Part shown: one piece after another, positions 11,079 to 21,205 of the stretch | Layout: the number at the start of each line of letters is the position of its first letter | How positions within the stretch are numbered: the stretch's first letter is position 1 | Assembly: GCA_028281705.1 (NCBI GenBank) | Contig: JANQJH010000103.1 | Coordinates: forward strand, 1 to 47,142 | Origin: Verrucomicrobiales bacterium | GTDB lineage: Bacteria; Verrucomicrobiota; Verrucomicrobiia; Verrucomicrobiales; DEV007 | Length of the DNA: 47,142 nt | Reading direction: 5' to 3' | Position numbers and translations under genes: made by a program | The notes under the pieces: model-generated | What the model was told of the DNA's origin: nothing | Database searches by the model: none | Seen by the model: the letters and a program-made list of their open reading frames with translations, nothing else

Positions 11079-12383
11079 ATGACGAATAATCTACTCACTC
11101 GAAAATCTCTCCTCTGTCTTTTTCTCTCCGGCCTGCCCATGGTGGCCTCGGCGCAGGAGGAGGCGGAGTCGGCCCTGAACTCCGGGGACACCGCCTGGAT
11201 GATTGTCGCCACGGTCCTGGTGCTTTTCATGACCTTACCCGGACTGGCCCTCTTTTACGGGGGGCTGGTGCGCTCGAAGAACGTGCTCTCGGTGCTCGTG
11301 CAGTGTCTCGTGATCGCCAGTGTGATGTCGATTCTCTGGATCATTTACGGATTCAGCTTTGCGGTCACGGAGGGAAATGCCTTCATCGGAGGCGGAAGCG
11401 AGGTCTTTCTCAAAGGGACTACGGTCGACACGCTCGAAGGGACGATTCCGAAGTCGGTTTTCATCATGTTCCAGATGACCTTCGCCATCATCACGCCCGC
11501 GCTGATCATCGGTGCGTTTGCCGAGCGGATGAAATTCAGCGCCGTGATGATCTTCACCAGTCTTTGGTTCACCTTGAGCTATCTGCCGGTGTGGCACATG
11601 GCGTGGAACGGTGACGGACTCTTCGCCGGATGGGGCGTCGAGGATTTTGCCGGAGGTACCGTGGTGCACATCAACGCGGGGATCGCCGGTTTGCTTGCCT
11701 GCATCATGGTCGGGCCGCGCCGGGGCTATGGGAAGGTGATCATGGCGCCGCACAGTGTGCCCATGACGGTGATCGGAGCGTGCATGCTTTGGGTTGGCTG
11801 GTTTGGGTTCAATGCGGGAAGCGCGGTGACGGCTGACGGAACCGCCGGCATGGCCATGTTGGTTACGCAGGTGGCCACGGCGGCGGCCGTTCTGGGCTGG
11901 CTCGCGGTGGAATCGATCATTTCAGGAAAGCCGACCGCAGTGGGAGCGGCCACCGGAGCGGTTGCGGGACTGGTGGCAATCACGCCGGCCTCGGGAAGCT
12001 GCGGTCCCATGGGGGCCCTCTTGATCGGGGTTGCATCCGGCGTGGTCTGTTACTTTTGCGCCACCACCTTGAAGCGGGCGCTGGGCTACGATGACAGCCT
12101 CGATGTCTTTGGGGTTCACGGCGTCGGCGGCATCGTCGGTGCGGTCCTCACCGGTGTCTGCATGGCCCCGGCCCTGGGCGGCTCGGGCGGGGATGACTTC
12201 AACATGGTGAGCCAGGTGGTCGTCCAGGTGAAGAGTATCCTCGTCACGATTCTCTGGAGCGGCGTGGTTTCCGCCGTGGTGCTTGCAGCCCTCAAGGCGA
12301 CCATTGGACTGCGGGCCAGCGAGTCCGATGAAGAGCGCGGCCTGGACCAGACGGCGCACAGCGAGAGCGCCTACGAGCATTAG
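11079..12383 (+). CDS. amtB: Ammonium transporter
   Basis: GDTAWMIVATVLVLFMTLPGLALFYGGLVRSKNVLS, FAGGTVVHINAGIAGL, WVGWFGFNAGSAVTADG, FGVHGVGGIVGAVLTGV: Amt family signature. Confidence 0.95.
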   Translation: MTNNLLTRKSLLCLFLSGLPMVASAQEEAESALNSGDTAWMIVATVLVLFMTLPGLALFYGGLVRSKNVLSVLVQCLVIASVMSILWIIYGFSFAVTEGNAFIGGGSEVFLKGTTVDTLEGTIPKSVFIMFQMTFAIITPALIIGAFAERMKFSAVMIFTSLWFTLSYLPVWHMAWNGDGLFAGWGVEDFAGGTVVHINAGIAGLLACIMVGPRRGYGKVIMAPHSVPMTVIGACMLWVGWFGFNAGSAVTADGTAGMAMLVTQVATAAAVLGWLAVESIISGKPTAVGAATGAVAGLVAITPASGSCGPMGALLIGVASGVVCYFCATTLKRALGYDDSLDVFGVHGVGGIVGAVLTGVCMAPALGGSGGDDFNMVSQVVVQVKSILVTILWSGVVSAVVLAALKATIGLRASESDEERGLDQTAHSESAYEH

Positions 12384-12415
12384 AACATCTTTATTTGTAA
12401 TCACGGAGTCTGTGA

Positions 12416-12458
12416 GACGCCGCCTGTGGGACGTTTGTCCCTGGGCGGCGTTTTCTTT
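12416..12458 (+). terminator. Intrinsic terminator downstream of amtB
   Basis: acgccgcc...gggacgtttgtccc...ggcggcgt followed by ttttctttt. Confidence 0.8.
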
Positions 12459-12497
12459 TCCGCTTGTCGGCTGGGCCTGGGTATAGAAGCTCTCCCA

Positions 12498-14486
12498 ATG
12501 AGAATTTTGCTGTTTCTTTTCGGATGCATGGCGGCGGTGTCGCCCATGCTCACGGCGCAACAGTCGACTGGAATTCAGACGTCCCGGCCGGGCAAGGCGC
12601 TGGCTCTTCCCAAAGGTGATGACATGTTTCATTTCGTCATCTTTGCCGATCGCACGGGCGGACCCGCCGAGGGCATCGAGATTCTGGAACAAGCGGTGAC
12701 AGACACGAATCTACTGGATCCCGATCTCGTGATGACCGTGGGCGATTTGATCAACGGTTACAATGAAGCCCCGCAGTGGATGGAGCAGATGGAAGAGTTT
12801 CACGGCGTGATGGATGGTCTCAAGATGCCGTGGTTTCCCGTGGCGGGGAATCATGACGTGTATTGGCGGGGCAAGGATCCCAAAGATCGGCCGCTACGTG
12901 AGCACGAGGAGAACTATGAAAAGCATTTTGGCCCTCTGTGGTACTGGTTTGAGCACAAGGAGCGAGGGTTTCTCGTGCTCTACACGGATGAGACGGGAAA
13001 TCTGGATAAGCCGAAGAACTTCAACGATGCCGAGCAGATCCAGATGAGTGAAGAGCAACTGACCTGGCTCAGTAAATCACTCGGGGCGATGAAGCATTTG
13101 AAACAAGTGTTTGTCTTTCTCCACCACCCACGATGGCTGGCCAGGTACCGGGAGAGCAACTGGGATGAGGTGCATCAGCGATTGGCTGAAGCCGGGAATG
13201 TCCGGGCGGTCTTTGCCGGACATATCCACCGTCTCAATTACGGCGGGTTCCAGGACGGCATCGAGTACTTTGCCCTCGCCACCACCGGCGGATCCATGCC
13301 CGGTCACATGCCGCAAATCGGCTATGTTCACCATCTCAACATCGTTACGGTGCGGGAAGACTCCATGGCGGTGGCGATTCTGCCAGTGGGGAGCACCATC
13401 GATCCGACGCTGTATTCCAAGGAGCGCCTTGGTGAACTCGACGCCCTCCGCAATCTCGGCCTGGCATCCGCCTACGGCCCCTTGCGCGTCGATGAGGAAG
13501 GGTCGATCAATGCCGAGTATGGGGCGCGGTGTTCGAACCCGACTTCTCAGCCGATCGAACTTACTCTGAGCGTGGACTCCCCGCCCGGGTCCTGGCGCAT
13601 CCTGCCGAGTCATCGTCATCTTCGATTGGAACCCAGTGAAAGCAAGACACTGAGTTTTCGCGTGCAACGATCCGGAGGGAGTATGGATGCCGACTCCTTC
13701 AGCCTTCCCCGGATGTCGCTCGATATCGATTACCTCGAGGGATCGGGAACTCGCGTGAGCCTGCCCACGCGAAGCCACGAAGTTCCCGTCACCTTGAGCA
13801 GCGCGCTACCGGAGTCCCTCTTTGAGGGTGAGGACAATCAGGTTTTGTCGGTTTCGGAGAAGAGCGCGGTGAGAGTGGATTCGAAGAATCTGGACTTGCC
13901 GGCGGACGCTGCCTTCACGCTCGAAGCATGGATTCAGTTAGACAAGGAGGTGGAGCAGAGCCCGGTGATTGCCAAGACGGAGAGTTCGGAGTTCGGCCTT
14001 TGGATTCAGGAGGGCCGCTTGCAGTTTGATGTGCACGTGGCGGGATCCTACCATTCGGTGAAAATGACTGACAAACTGGCTACGGGAGAGTGGTATCATG
14101 TGGCCGGCGTCTACGATCTGGAAGAAATGCGTTTCTATGTGGACGGGCAATTGGTGGGTGAACCCTTGGCCGTCTCGGGGCCTCGGACGATCAACGAGCA
14201 TCCCCTCTACGTGGGAGGCGATCCAGATAGCCGCGGGCGGGCGAGCCGGTTTTTTCAGGGCAAGATCGACGAAGTGCGCCTCAGCCGCGGGGTGCGCTAT
14301 ACCGGGGAAGCCTTTGAGCGCGCCCACCGCCACGAGCCGGATGCCGAGACCTTGCTCCTCCTGCATTTTGATCACGCCTTGGGCGTTTTTCATCCCGACC
14401 ACAGCGATCAGGCGGCGCACGCGGTCTCCACCGGTGGCGGGGCCGTTCTGGTGGAGGATGATTTGCCTCCCCTGGACACAGACTAG
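12498..14486 (+). CDS. Secreted metallophosphoesterase with C-terminal LamG/concanavalin-like domain
   Basis: Signal peptide MRILLFLFGCMAAVSPMLTAQQ; VMTVGDLINGYN, VAGNHDVYWRG, FLHHPRWL, VFAGHIHRLNYGG (metallophosphoesterase); AFTLEAWIQLDKE...GEWYHVAGVYDLEEMRFYVDGQLVGEP...GKIDEVRLSRGVRY (LamG). Confidence 0.9.
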   Translation: MRILLFLFGCMAAVSPMLTAQQSTGIQTSRPGKALALPKGDDMFHFVIFADRTGGPAEGIEILEQAVTDTNLLDPDLVMTVGDLINGYNEAPQWMEQMEEFHGVMDGLKMPWFPVAGNHDVYWRGKDPKDRPLREHEENYEKHFGPLWYWFEHKERGFLVLYTDETGNLDKPKNFNDAEQIQMSEEQLTWLSKSLGAMKHLKQVFVFLHHPRWLARYRESNWDEVHQRLAEAGNVRAVFAGHIHRLNYGGFQDGIEYFALATTGGSMPGHMPQIGYVHHLNIVTVREDSMAVAILPVGSTIDPTLYSKERLGELDALRNLGLASAYGPLRVDEEGSINAEYGARCSNPTSQPIELTLSVDSPPGSWRILPSHRHLRLEPSESKTLSFRVQRSGGSMDADSFSLPRMSLDIDYLEGSGTRVSLPTRSHEVPVTLSSALPESLFEGEDNQVLSVSEKSAVRVDSKNLDLPADAAFTLEAWIQLDKEVEQSPVIAKTESSEFGLWIQEGRLQFDVHVAGSYHSVKMTDKLATGEWYHVAGVYDLEEMRFYVDGQLVGEPLAVSGPRTINEHPLYVGGDPDSRGRASRFFQGKIDEVRLSRGVRYTGEAFERAHRHEPDAETLLLLHFDHALGVFHPDHSDQAAHAVSTGGGAVLVEDDLPPLDTD

Positions 14487-14557
14487 AATGAGGCTTTTCG
14501 AGTGGGATTTGACAAGAATTGCCAAATCGCGTTGGTTTGGGCGATGGAGGCAAGCTT

Positions 14558-14833
14558 ATGAGCACCCTGAAAATCTCCCTGCCCGACTCGATGCGAGCCA
14601 GTGTGGAAGCGGTGGTCAGAGAAGGCGGATACAGCACTGCGAGTGAGTACGTTCGGGAACTCATTCGAAATGATCAGAATCGCAAGGGTCGAGAGAAGCT
14701 TGAGGCGCTCCTGGTGGAAGGAGTTGGATCCGGAGAATCATTGCCAGTGGATCAGGCGTTTTGGACTGACATGAGGGCAGACTTGACCGCTCGTTTGAAA
14801 CAGGCTGGCGGTGAAGAAAAGGCTTCAGATTAG
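14558..14833 (+). CDS. parD: ParD-family antitoxin (ribbon-helix-helix)
   Basis: MSTLKISLPDSMRASVEAVVREGGYSTASEYVRELIRNDQNR; followed by overlapping ParE-like ORF. Confidence 0.88.
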   Translation: MSTLKISLPDSMRASVEAVVREGGYSTASEYVRELIRNDQNRKGREKLEALLVEGVGSGESLPVDQAFWTDMRADLTARLKQAGGEEKASD

Positions 14834-15134
14834 GCCTTTGGCCAAAGAGGACGTGCATGAGCACTTTCTCCGAATTGCGGGTGAGAACTCGGTGGTCGCC
14901 TTCCGATTTCTCGAGGCGGCTGAGCAGGCATTCAATCGGATTCAGGGCGAGCCAGGAGTGGGCTCCTCACGATATTCCCAGACCCGGGGGTTTCCCGGCC
15001 TTCGAATGTGGCCGATCCGGGGGTTTGAGAAATACTTAATCTTCTATCTCGACGCGGACAATGCCATCGACATCATCCGCGTTCTTCATGGAGCGAGAGA
15101 TCTGCCACAGATCCTTTCGGATTCCGACGGCTGA
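14811..15134 (+). CDS. parE: ParE-family toxin (RelE/ParE superfamily)
   Basis: IRPLAKEDVHEHFLRIAGENSVVAFRFLEAAEQAFNRI...PGLRMWPIRGFEKYLIFYLDADNAIDIIRVLHGARDLPQIL. Confidence 0.9.
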   Translation: MKKRLQIRPLAKEDVHEHFLRIAGENSVVAFRFLEAAEQAFNRIQGEPGVGSSRYSQTRGFPGLRMWPIRGFEKYLIFYLDADNAIDIIRVLHGARDLPQILSDSDG

Positions 15135-15308
15135 TCCCCAGTCCATGGATCACCTCCATGCGCGCGTTTCCCGTAGAGGATTAGGGATCCTAGGCCGTGC
15201 GTGCGGGCGGAAGTCTGCGATCACTCGGGTGGGATCAGCGGCCATCGAAGATGTGTTCCGGGGCGCATAACGCTTGCAAGCGCATCGATTGGACGTTGGA
15301 TTCACTTC

Positions 15309-16448
15309 GTGAATTTGAATCCCAAGGAATTGGAGCGCTACGCGCGGCATATCACCCTGCCGCAGGTGGGTCTGGAAGGTCAGGAGCGGCTGAAGGAGGC
15401 AAGGGTCTTGTGCATCGGAGCCGGCGGGCTGGGGTCTCCGGTCACGATGTACCTGGCGGCCGCCGGGGTGGGGCATCTGGGGGTGGTGGACGCCGATACG
15501 GTCGACGCCTCGAATCTTCACCGCCAACTCCTCCATGGCGAGTCTGACATAGGAGCGAAGAAACTCGACTCGGCCAAACGGACCCTGAGTGAGATCAATC
15601 CGCATGTCGAGTTGGCCTGCCATGACGCCCTCTTCCAGGCGAGCAACGCCGTGGAACTGGCCCGCGGGTATGACTTGATCATTGATGGGACTGACAATTT
15701 CCCCACGCGTTATCTGAGTAACGACGTGGCCTTCTTTTTGGGGATCCCCAACGTTTACGGGTCGATCTACCAGTTTGAAGGCCAGGTGAGTTTTTTTGCC
15801 CCGCGGGACGGAGGCCCCTGTTATCGCTGTCTCTTCCCCACGCCTCCCAAGCCGGGCATGGTGCCTAGCTGCGCGGAAGGTGGCGTGTTTGGCGTTCTCC
15901 CTGGCTTGGTCGGGTCCTTGCAGGCCACCGAAGCGATCAAGTGGATCCTCCAGATAGGCAAACCCCTCACGGGCAGGTTGGTCCACGTCGACACGCTAAG
16001 CATGCGGGTGCGAAGCTTTGATCTGAGAAAGGATCCTCAGTGTCCCTTGTGTGGCGATGAGCCTTCCATTACTGAGTTGATTGATTACGAGGCTTTCTGC
16101 GGCTTGCCCCAGGGAGACGAAGCCGAGGTGCCCGAGGTGACAGCGGCGGAACTCGCGGAACTCTTGCAGTCGTCGCCGGAAGAAATTCTGCTTGTCGATG
16201 TGCGTGAGGAGTTTGAACGGGCCATTTGCAAGATCGATGCGGCGAGGCATGTGCGCCTGGCGGATCTGTCAGATCAGTTAGGCGATCTGCCGCGGGACAA
16301 GCGTGTCATCTTTCATTGCAAGTCGGGAGTGCGGAGTGAGCGGGCCCTGCGGCAGGCGCAGGAAGCTGGACTGGAGCAGGTGGCGCACCTCGCGGGGGGC
16401 ATTCTGGCCTGGGGTGAGCAGGTGGATCCTGAGATGGCGGCGTATTGA
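15309..16448 (+). CDS. moeB: Molybdopterin-synthase/ThiS adenylyltransferase with C-terminal rhodanese domain (MoeB/ThiF family)
   Basis: ERYARHITLPQVGLEGQERLKEARVLCIGAGGLGSPVTMYLAAAGVGHLGVVDADTVDASNLHRQLLH; C-terminal EILLVDVREEFERA...VIFHCKSGVRSERAL (rhodanese). GTG start at 15309 preferred over the upstream in-frame start. Confidence 0.92.
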   Translation: MNLNPKELERYARHITLPQVGLEGQERLKEARVLCIGAGGLGSPVTMYLAAAGVGHLGVVDADTVDASNLHRQLLHGESDIGAKKLDSAKRTLSEINPHVELACHDALFQASNAVELARGYDLIIDGTDNFPTRYLSNDVAFFLGIPNVYGSIYQFEGQVSFFAPRDGGPCYRCLFPTPPKPGMVPSCAEGGVFGVLPGLVGSLQATEAIKWILQIGKPLTGRLVHVDTLSMRVRSFDLRKDPQCPLCGDEPSITELIDYEAFCGLPQGDEAEVPEVTAAELAELLQSSPEEILLVDVREEFERAICKIDAARHVRLADLSDQLGDLPRDKRVIFHCKSGVRSERALRQAQEAGLEQVAHLAGGILAWGEQVDPEMAAY

Positions 16449-16503
16449 CAAGTTTTTCTTATCACGACTTGATTGAGCGGATAGATCTTGATCCTGATGA
16501 CCC

Positions 16504-16983
16504 GTGGCCGAATCAATCTACATCGAAACCACCGTTCCGAGTCTCCACGTGGCGAGATCATCCTCGTTCTTGCTTGAAGCTGCTCGTCAACAAGTGACGC
16601 GAGACTGGTGGGACAACTATCGCAGAGATTTTGATTTGGTTTGTTCGCAGACTGTTCTGGATGAATGCGCGCGAGGCGAAGCTGAGATGGCTGCCAGGCG
16701 CCTCAAGCTTCTCGATTCGGTGCCGTTGCTCGAATTGAGCGACGGCGTCCTGGCAATAGCGCAGGATCTCGTGGCTAGGGGCATCATCCCTACAAGAGCC
16801 GCGGATGATGCTGTTCACATTGCAGTTGCTTCACTTCACGAAGTCGACTATCTTTTAACTTGGAATTGCAAACATATCGCGAATCCTCGCAATTGGCGTA
16901 GGATATCAGACTGCTTGGCCGCTCACGGTCTGCGTTCACCTGTCATTTGCACGCCAGAAGACCTCATTGGAGATGATCACTAA
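16504..16983 (+). CDS. PIN-domain protein (VapC-like toxin)
   Basis: MAESIYIETTVPSLHVARSS...RRDFDLVCSQTVLDECARGE...RAADDAVHIAVASLHEVDYLLTWNCKHIANP: PIN-domain acidic residues; GTG start. Confidence 0.8.
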   Translation: MAESIYIETTVPSLHVARSSSFLLEAARQQVTRDWWDNYRRDFDLVCSQTVLDECARGEAEMAARRLKLLDSVPLLELSDGVLAIAQDLVARGIIPTRAADDAVHIAVASLHEVDYLLTWNCKHIANPRNWRRISDCLAAHGLRSPVICTPEDLIGDDH

Positions 16984-17167
16984 GACAAAAGAAACGATAC
17001 TCCAACACATTCGTTCCTTGAAGGAAGAGAATGCGGCAGAATATGAGTTTTCGCTTGAGGCAATCATTGAATCTGCACGTCAGCGACAGGAGGCTTCTTC
17101 TCATCCCGTTATCCGGCTCAGGAAGCGAGAACAGCGTGTTGAGCGCAAGCGCGAAGATCGTTTTTGA
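16973..17167 (+). CDS. Small ORF overlapping the PIN gene; candidate antitoxin
   Basis: MITKTKETILQHIRSLKEENAAEYEFSLEAIIESARQRQEASSHPVIRLRKREQRVERKREDRF; 11-nt overlap with the upstream PIN gene. Confidence 0.5.
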   Translation: MITKTKETILQHIRSLKEENAAEYEFSLEAIIESARQRQEASSHPVIRLRKREQRVERKREDRF

Positions 17168-17278
17168 TTGAATAGGTCGAGGTAGATTGGAACAGTCGTT
17201 TCCATTTTTTTGGCACCTCGATCTTGTAAATGACCTCCGGCAATCAAGATGCAGACTGGGCTGACAAGAGTGTCCGCA

Positions 17279-18175
17279 TCACTTGGCTCCGGTTATCGAT
17301 AGAAGTGAACGAATCGTCTCTTGTGCTTGAATACCGTAGTAGCCTCCGAAGAGGTTGTAGTGGTTGAGGATGTGATAGAGATTGTAGAGGTCACGCCGTT
17401 TTTCGTAGCCGGAGTCCATGGGATAGGCTTCATGGTAGGCTCGGTAGAAGGCCGGGCTGAGGCCGCCGAACATTTCGGTGAAGGCGATGTCCGTCTCGCG
17501 ATCTCCGAAGTAGACGGCGGGGTCGTACAATACGGGGCGTGCCTCTTCATCGAAGGCGATGTTCCCCGTCCAGAGATCGCCGTGGAGAAGTGAGGGGCCG
17601 GGCTGGTAGTGGGAGAAGAAGGCATCGAGGGAGTCTAACAAGGCGGTGGCACGAGGGAGTTGCAGGCCCTTGCGGGCGGCGAGGTCGACCTGATAGCGCA
17701 GTCGATGCTCGCGGTAGAAGGCGACCCAGTGGTCCTCTTCGGTGTTGATTTGCGGCGTGTCTCCAATCACGTTGTGCCGATTCCAGCCGAATCGCTTTCC
17801 CCGGACGCGGTGGAGGGCGGCGAGATCGCGTCCAAGATGCTCTTCTGCGGCCACGCGATCTCGGGGAGATTGCAGATCGAGCGCTTGGAGAACGAGAAAG
17901 GCGTGCGCATCCGTCGCGCCGTGAAGCAGGGGACGAGGGACGCGAATGGTCTCCGTGGCCATGATCTCCTCGAGTCCAGCGGTCTCGGCTTCAAAGTTAG
18001 GCAGACGATCGGCACGGTGGAGCTTGAGGAACGCGCGGTAGCCGCTCTCGGGGTCGGTGATGAACCCCGTCTGGTTGATGCACCCGCTGCCAACGGGGTG
18101 AAAGACCAGCCGGCCGAGCGAGCGTTGCTCGCGCTCCTCGAGGGCGGGTCTGATCTGGGCGAGAACGGCTTCCAT
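17279..18175 (-). CDS. Fructosamine/ketosamine-3-kinase family protein
   Basis: PVGSGCINQTGFI...YRAFLKLHRADRLPNFEAETAGLEEI...PSLLHGDLWTGNIAFDEEARPVLYDPAVYFGDRETDIAFTEMFGGLSPAFYRAYHEAYP. Confidence 0.93.
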   Translation of the reverse strand: MEAVLAQIRPALEEREQRSLGRLVFHPVGSGCINQTGFITDPESGYRAFLKLHRADRLPNFEAETAGLEEIMATETIRVPRPLLHGATDAHAFLVLQALDLQSPRDRVAAEEHLGRDLAALHRVRGKRFGWNRHNVIGDTPQINTEEDHWVAFYREHRLRYQVDLAARKGLQLPRATALLDSLDAFFSHYQPGPSLLHGDLWTGNIAFDEEARPVLYDPAVYFGDRETDIAFTEMFGGLSPAFYRAYHEAYPMDSGYEKRRDLYNLYHILNHYNLFGGYYGIQAQETIRSLLSITGAK

Positions 18176-18228
18176 GCCAGAGTTTTTACCGGGGTTCGGT
18201 TGACAAGGTAAAGCTGCAAGGCTGAGTC

Positions 18229-21186
18229 TTGCGGATGCATGCTTTGATGGCCCCTCGAGTCTTGGCGATCGCAAGCGTCATGATCTGGGTGTTAGGAGGC
18301 GAGACCCGAGCCGGGCTGAGGATTACGGAGGTCATGGCTGACGCCGTCACGATGGCGGAGGGTGATCCGGGGCATGATTGGATCGAGATCCACAATGCGG
18401 GGGAATCGACGGTGGATCTGGAGGGATATTTCCTCACGGACGATTCCGAGGCATTGCAGAAATGGTCCTTTCCCCAAGCGAAATTGCATCCGGGGGAATT
18501 CCTCGTAGTTTGGGCGACGAACGATGACTCCTCGCGAGATGCGAGGAGGCTGCGGGTTCCGTTTCAGCTCAAGGCCAGGGGCGAATCCGTTTTGCTCGTC
18601 GCTCCTGATGGGGTGACGACCCTTCACAAAATCACCTTTCCTCGGCAACGGCCCGGTCTGTCCTATGGCATGGCTCGTGCGGGCTGGGCTGGGGATGCGG
18701 AGGCTGCCGCTGAGTGGGGCACTCTCAGATGGCCCACACCGGGAGCCGCCAACGCGGGGTGTTTAGATGGGTTTGTTAGGGCGATTCACATGAGTACCCG
18801 TCATGGGTATTTCGAAGATCCTTTCACCTTGCGAATGGAAACCTCGACTGAGGGCGCGGTCATTCGCTACACCACGGACGGATCGCAGCCTGAGCCTTTC
18901 ACCGGCAGAGAGTACATGGGCCCGATCGAGATCGACCGGACGACGACGTTGCGCGCGCGGGCCTTTGCTGACGGCTTGCATCCCAGTCCTGTGGTGACCC
19001 AGACCTATCTCTTTCTCCAGGACGTGGTGCGCCAGTCGCCCGGCGGCGAGGCGCCTCCCGGCTGGCCTAGCCGACGGGCGAATCGTCAGGTGCTCGACTA
19101 CGGTATGGACCCCGATATCGTGAACAAGGAGCACACACCTGACGAAGTGGTGGCCTCGTTGCGATCCCTACCCAGCCTCTCCATTGTGACGTCGATTGAG
19201 AACTTGTTTGATCGCCGCATTGGCATTTATGCCAATCCGCGAAACAAGGGGCGCGCCTGGGAGCGGCGGGCTTCCTTTGAGCTGCTCGATCCCGAGGGTG
19301 GTGCGACGTTTCAGCTCGAGGCGGGCCTGCGCGTTCGCGGTGCCTGGAGCCGTCAGCCGGACAATCCGAAACACGCCCTCCGCCTCGTGTTTCGCAAAGC
19401 TTATGGGAGTGGCAAACTTCGTTTTCCCTTGTTTGGAGAGGAAGGAGTGAAGGAGTTCGACCACATTGATTTGCGGACGAGTTTGAACTACGCCTGGGTC
19501 AATCGGGCGAGTTCGAGAAACACGCTCCTGCGAGATATATTTTGCCGGGACAGCCAGAGAGACATGGGGCAGCCTTACACGCGGAGCCGCTACTATCACC
19601 TGTATCTCAACGGGCATTATTGGGGGGTCTACATGACTCAGGAGCGGGCCGTGGGGCCCTATGCCGCGAGCTACATGGGCGGCGATCCCGAGGATTATGA
19701 CGTGGTGAAATCGCGGGGCGAACTCACCGAGGGTACCTGGGATGCGCATCGCGCCTATTTCTACCTCGCCGTCCAGGGATTCGGTGACGATGCGAATTAC
19801 TTCCGTGTCCAGGGATTGAATCCTGACGGAAGTCGCAATCGGGCTTTTCCCCGCTATCTCGATGTGGACAATGTGATCGATTACATGATCCTGACCTATT
19901 ACTCGGGAAACCAAGATGGACCGGGCGGCCGGTTTACCAATTTTCCGAACAATTTCTATGCCAATTTCAACCGGGAGAACCCGGATGGGTGGAAATACTA
20001 CGCCCATGACATGGAACACACCTTTGATGTGGGGTCGCCCAACATCGAAGTGCGTGATCGCGGCATCCCGTGGAAGCACTTCAATGTGCACTGGCTGCAC
20101 GAGCAGCTGATCGATAATCCGCACTATCTGAGGCGATACAAGGAGCGCGTGGGCAAGCATCTCTTCGGCGATGGGGCGCTCACGGTGGAAAACGCTTTGG
20201 CGAGGCTGGATGCGCGGAAGGCGGAGATTCACGAGGCCATGATTGCCCACTCGGCCCGATGGGGCGATGCGGGCAATGGCAGGGCGAATCGGCCTTACAC
20301 GCGGAAGACGTGGTTGATCGCGGTGGGCCGTTTGCGCGATTTCATTGCCAACCGGAATGAGAGGTTGGTGGAAGACTTTATTCGGTTAGGCTGGTATCGC
20401 GGGGTGAAGCCACCGGAGTTGATCGAGACCCGGCGAGGTCTGGCGATCACAGCGGAGGAGGGACGCATCTACTACACCTTGGACGGGAGCGACCCCAAGG
20501 GAGTGAACGAGGCGCCGGCGAGACAGGCGGAAGTGGCCCAGGCGGCGACCTTGAGGCGTCACGTGCTGATTGACCAAAATACGAGGATGCGCGCCTGGCC
20601 GGCGACCCATGGACGCTTTGATCGGCAATGGCGGGCGATCGGGTTCGACGACAGCGACTGGAAGACGGGCTTGCCGGGACTGGGCTACGATGACGATGGC
20701 GATTATTTTGAGGCGCGTCTGATTCGCTTCGACGTGACGAAGACCATGCGAGGCAAGACCAACAGTGTATACATGCGGGTGCCGTTTGAGCTACCCGAGG
20801 TGGGAGCTCTTGCCGTCTTGGATTTGGAGATGAAGTGTGACGACGGGTTCGCCGCCTTTCTCAACGGTTCCACGATGGTGGCCTCCTCCGGAGCCCCCCG
20901 ATCGCTCTCCTGGCGTTCGGTGTCCGCGGAGAAACCGAGCGACGGCGTGGCGACTTCATTCCAGCGCTATCGCTTGCCGCTGGAAGCGCCTAGGCTTTTG
21001 CGCAGCGGTCAGAATGTCCTGGCCATTCATGGATTGAATGTCGGCCTGGACAGTTCGGATCTCATCATGATTCCCCGGCTGACGGGAACGACCGTTTCGG
21101 GCGGGACGGTGTTTCCCAGAAGGGCGAGGATCCGCGCGCGAGCGCATTTTGAAGGTGAATGGTCGCCCTTGACGACGTGGCCCTGA
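18229..21186 (+). CDS. Secreted CotH kinase-family protein with lamin-tail (LTD) and chitobiase-type (CHB_HEX_C) domains
   Basis: LRITEVMADA...HDWIEIHNAGESTVDLEGYFLTDD (LTD); GAVIRYTTDGSQPEPFTG (CHB_HEX_C); SLPSLSIVTSIENLFD...GLRVRGAWSRQPDNPKHALRLVFRKAYG...NYFRVQ (CotH). Confidence 0.88.
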   Translation: MRMHALMAPRVLAIASVMIWVLGGETRAGLRITEVMADAVTMAEGDPGHDWIEIHNAGESTVDLEGYFLTDDSEALQKWSFPQAKLHPGEFLVVWATNDDSSRDARRLRVPFQLKARGESVLLVAPDGVTTLHKITFPRQRPGLSYGMARAGWAGDAEAAAEWGTLRWPTPGAANAGCLDGFVRAIHMSTRHGYFEDPFTLRMETSTEGAVIRYTTDGSQPEPFTGREYMGPIEIDRTTTLRARAFADGLHPSPVVTQTYLFLQDVVRQSPGGEAPPGWPSRRANRQVLDYGMDPDIVNKEHTPDEVVASLRSLPSLSIVTSIENLFDRRIGIYANPRNKGRAWERRASFELLDPEGGATFQLEAGLRVRGAWSRQPDNPKHALRLVFRKAYGSGKLRFPLFGEEGVKEFDHIDLRTSLNYAWVNRASSRNTLLRDIFCRDSQRDMGQPYTRSRYYHLYLNGHYWGVYMTQERAVGPYAASYMGGDPEDYDVVKSRGELTEGTWDAHRAYFYLAVQGFGDDANYFRVQGLNPDGSRNRAFPRYLDVDNVIDYMILTYYSGNQDGPGGRFTNFPNNFYANFNRENPDGWKYYAHDMEHTFDVGSPNIEVRDRGIPWKHFNVHWLHEQLIDNPHYLRRYKERVGKHLFGDGALTVENALARLDARKAEIHEAMIAHSARWGDAGNGRANRPYTRKTWLIAVGRLRDFIANRNERLVEDFIRLGWYRGVKPPELIETRRGLAITAEEGRIYYTLDGSDPKGVNEAPARQAEVAQAATLRRHVLIDQNTRMRAWPATHGRFDRQWRAIGFDDSDWKTGLPGLGYDDDGDYFEARLIRFDVTKTMRGKTNSVYMRVPFELPEVGALAVLDLEMKCDDGFAAFLNGSTMVASSGAPRSLSWRSVSAEKPSDGVATSFQRYRLPLEAPRLLRSGQNVLAIHGLNVGLDSSDLIMIPRLTGTTVSGGTVFPRRARIRARAHFEGEWSPLTTWP

Positions 21187-21205
21187 TTGTTTGGGGTCGG
21201 ATTGA

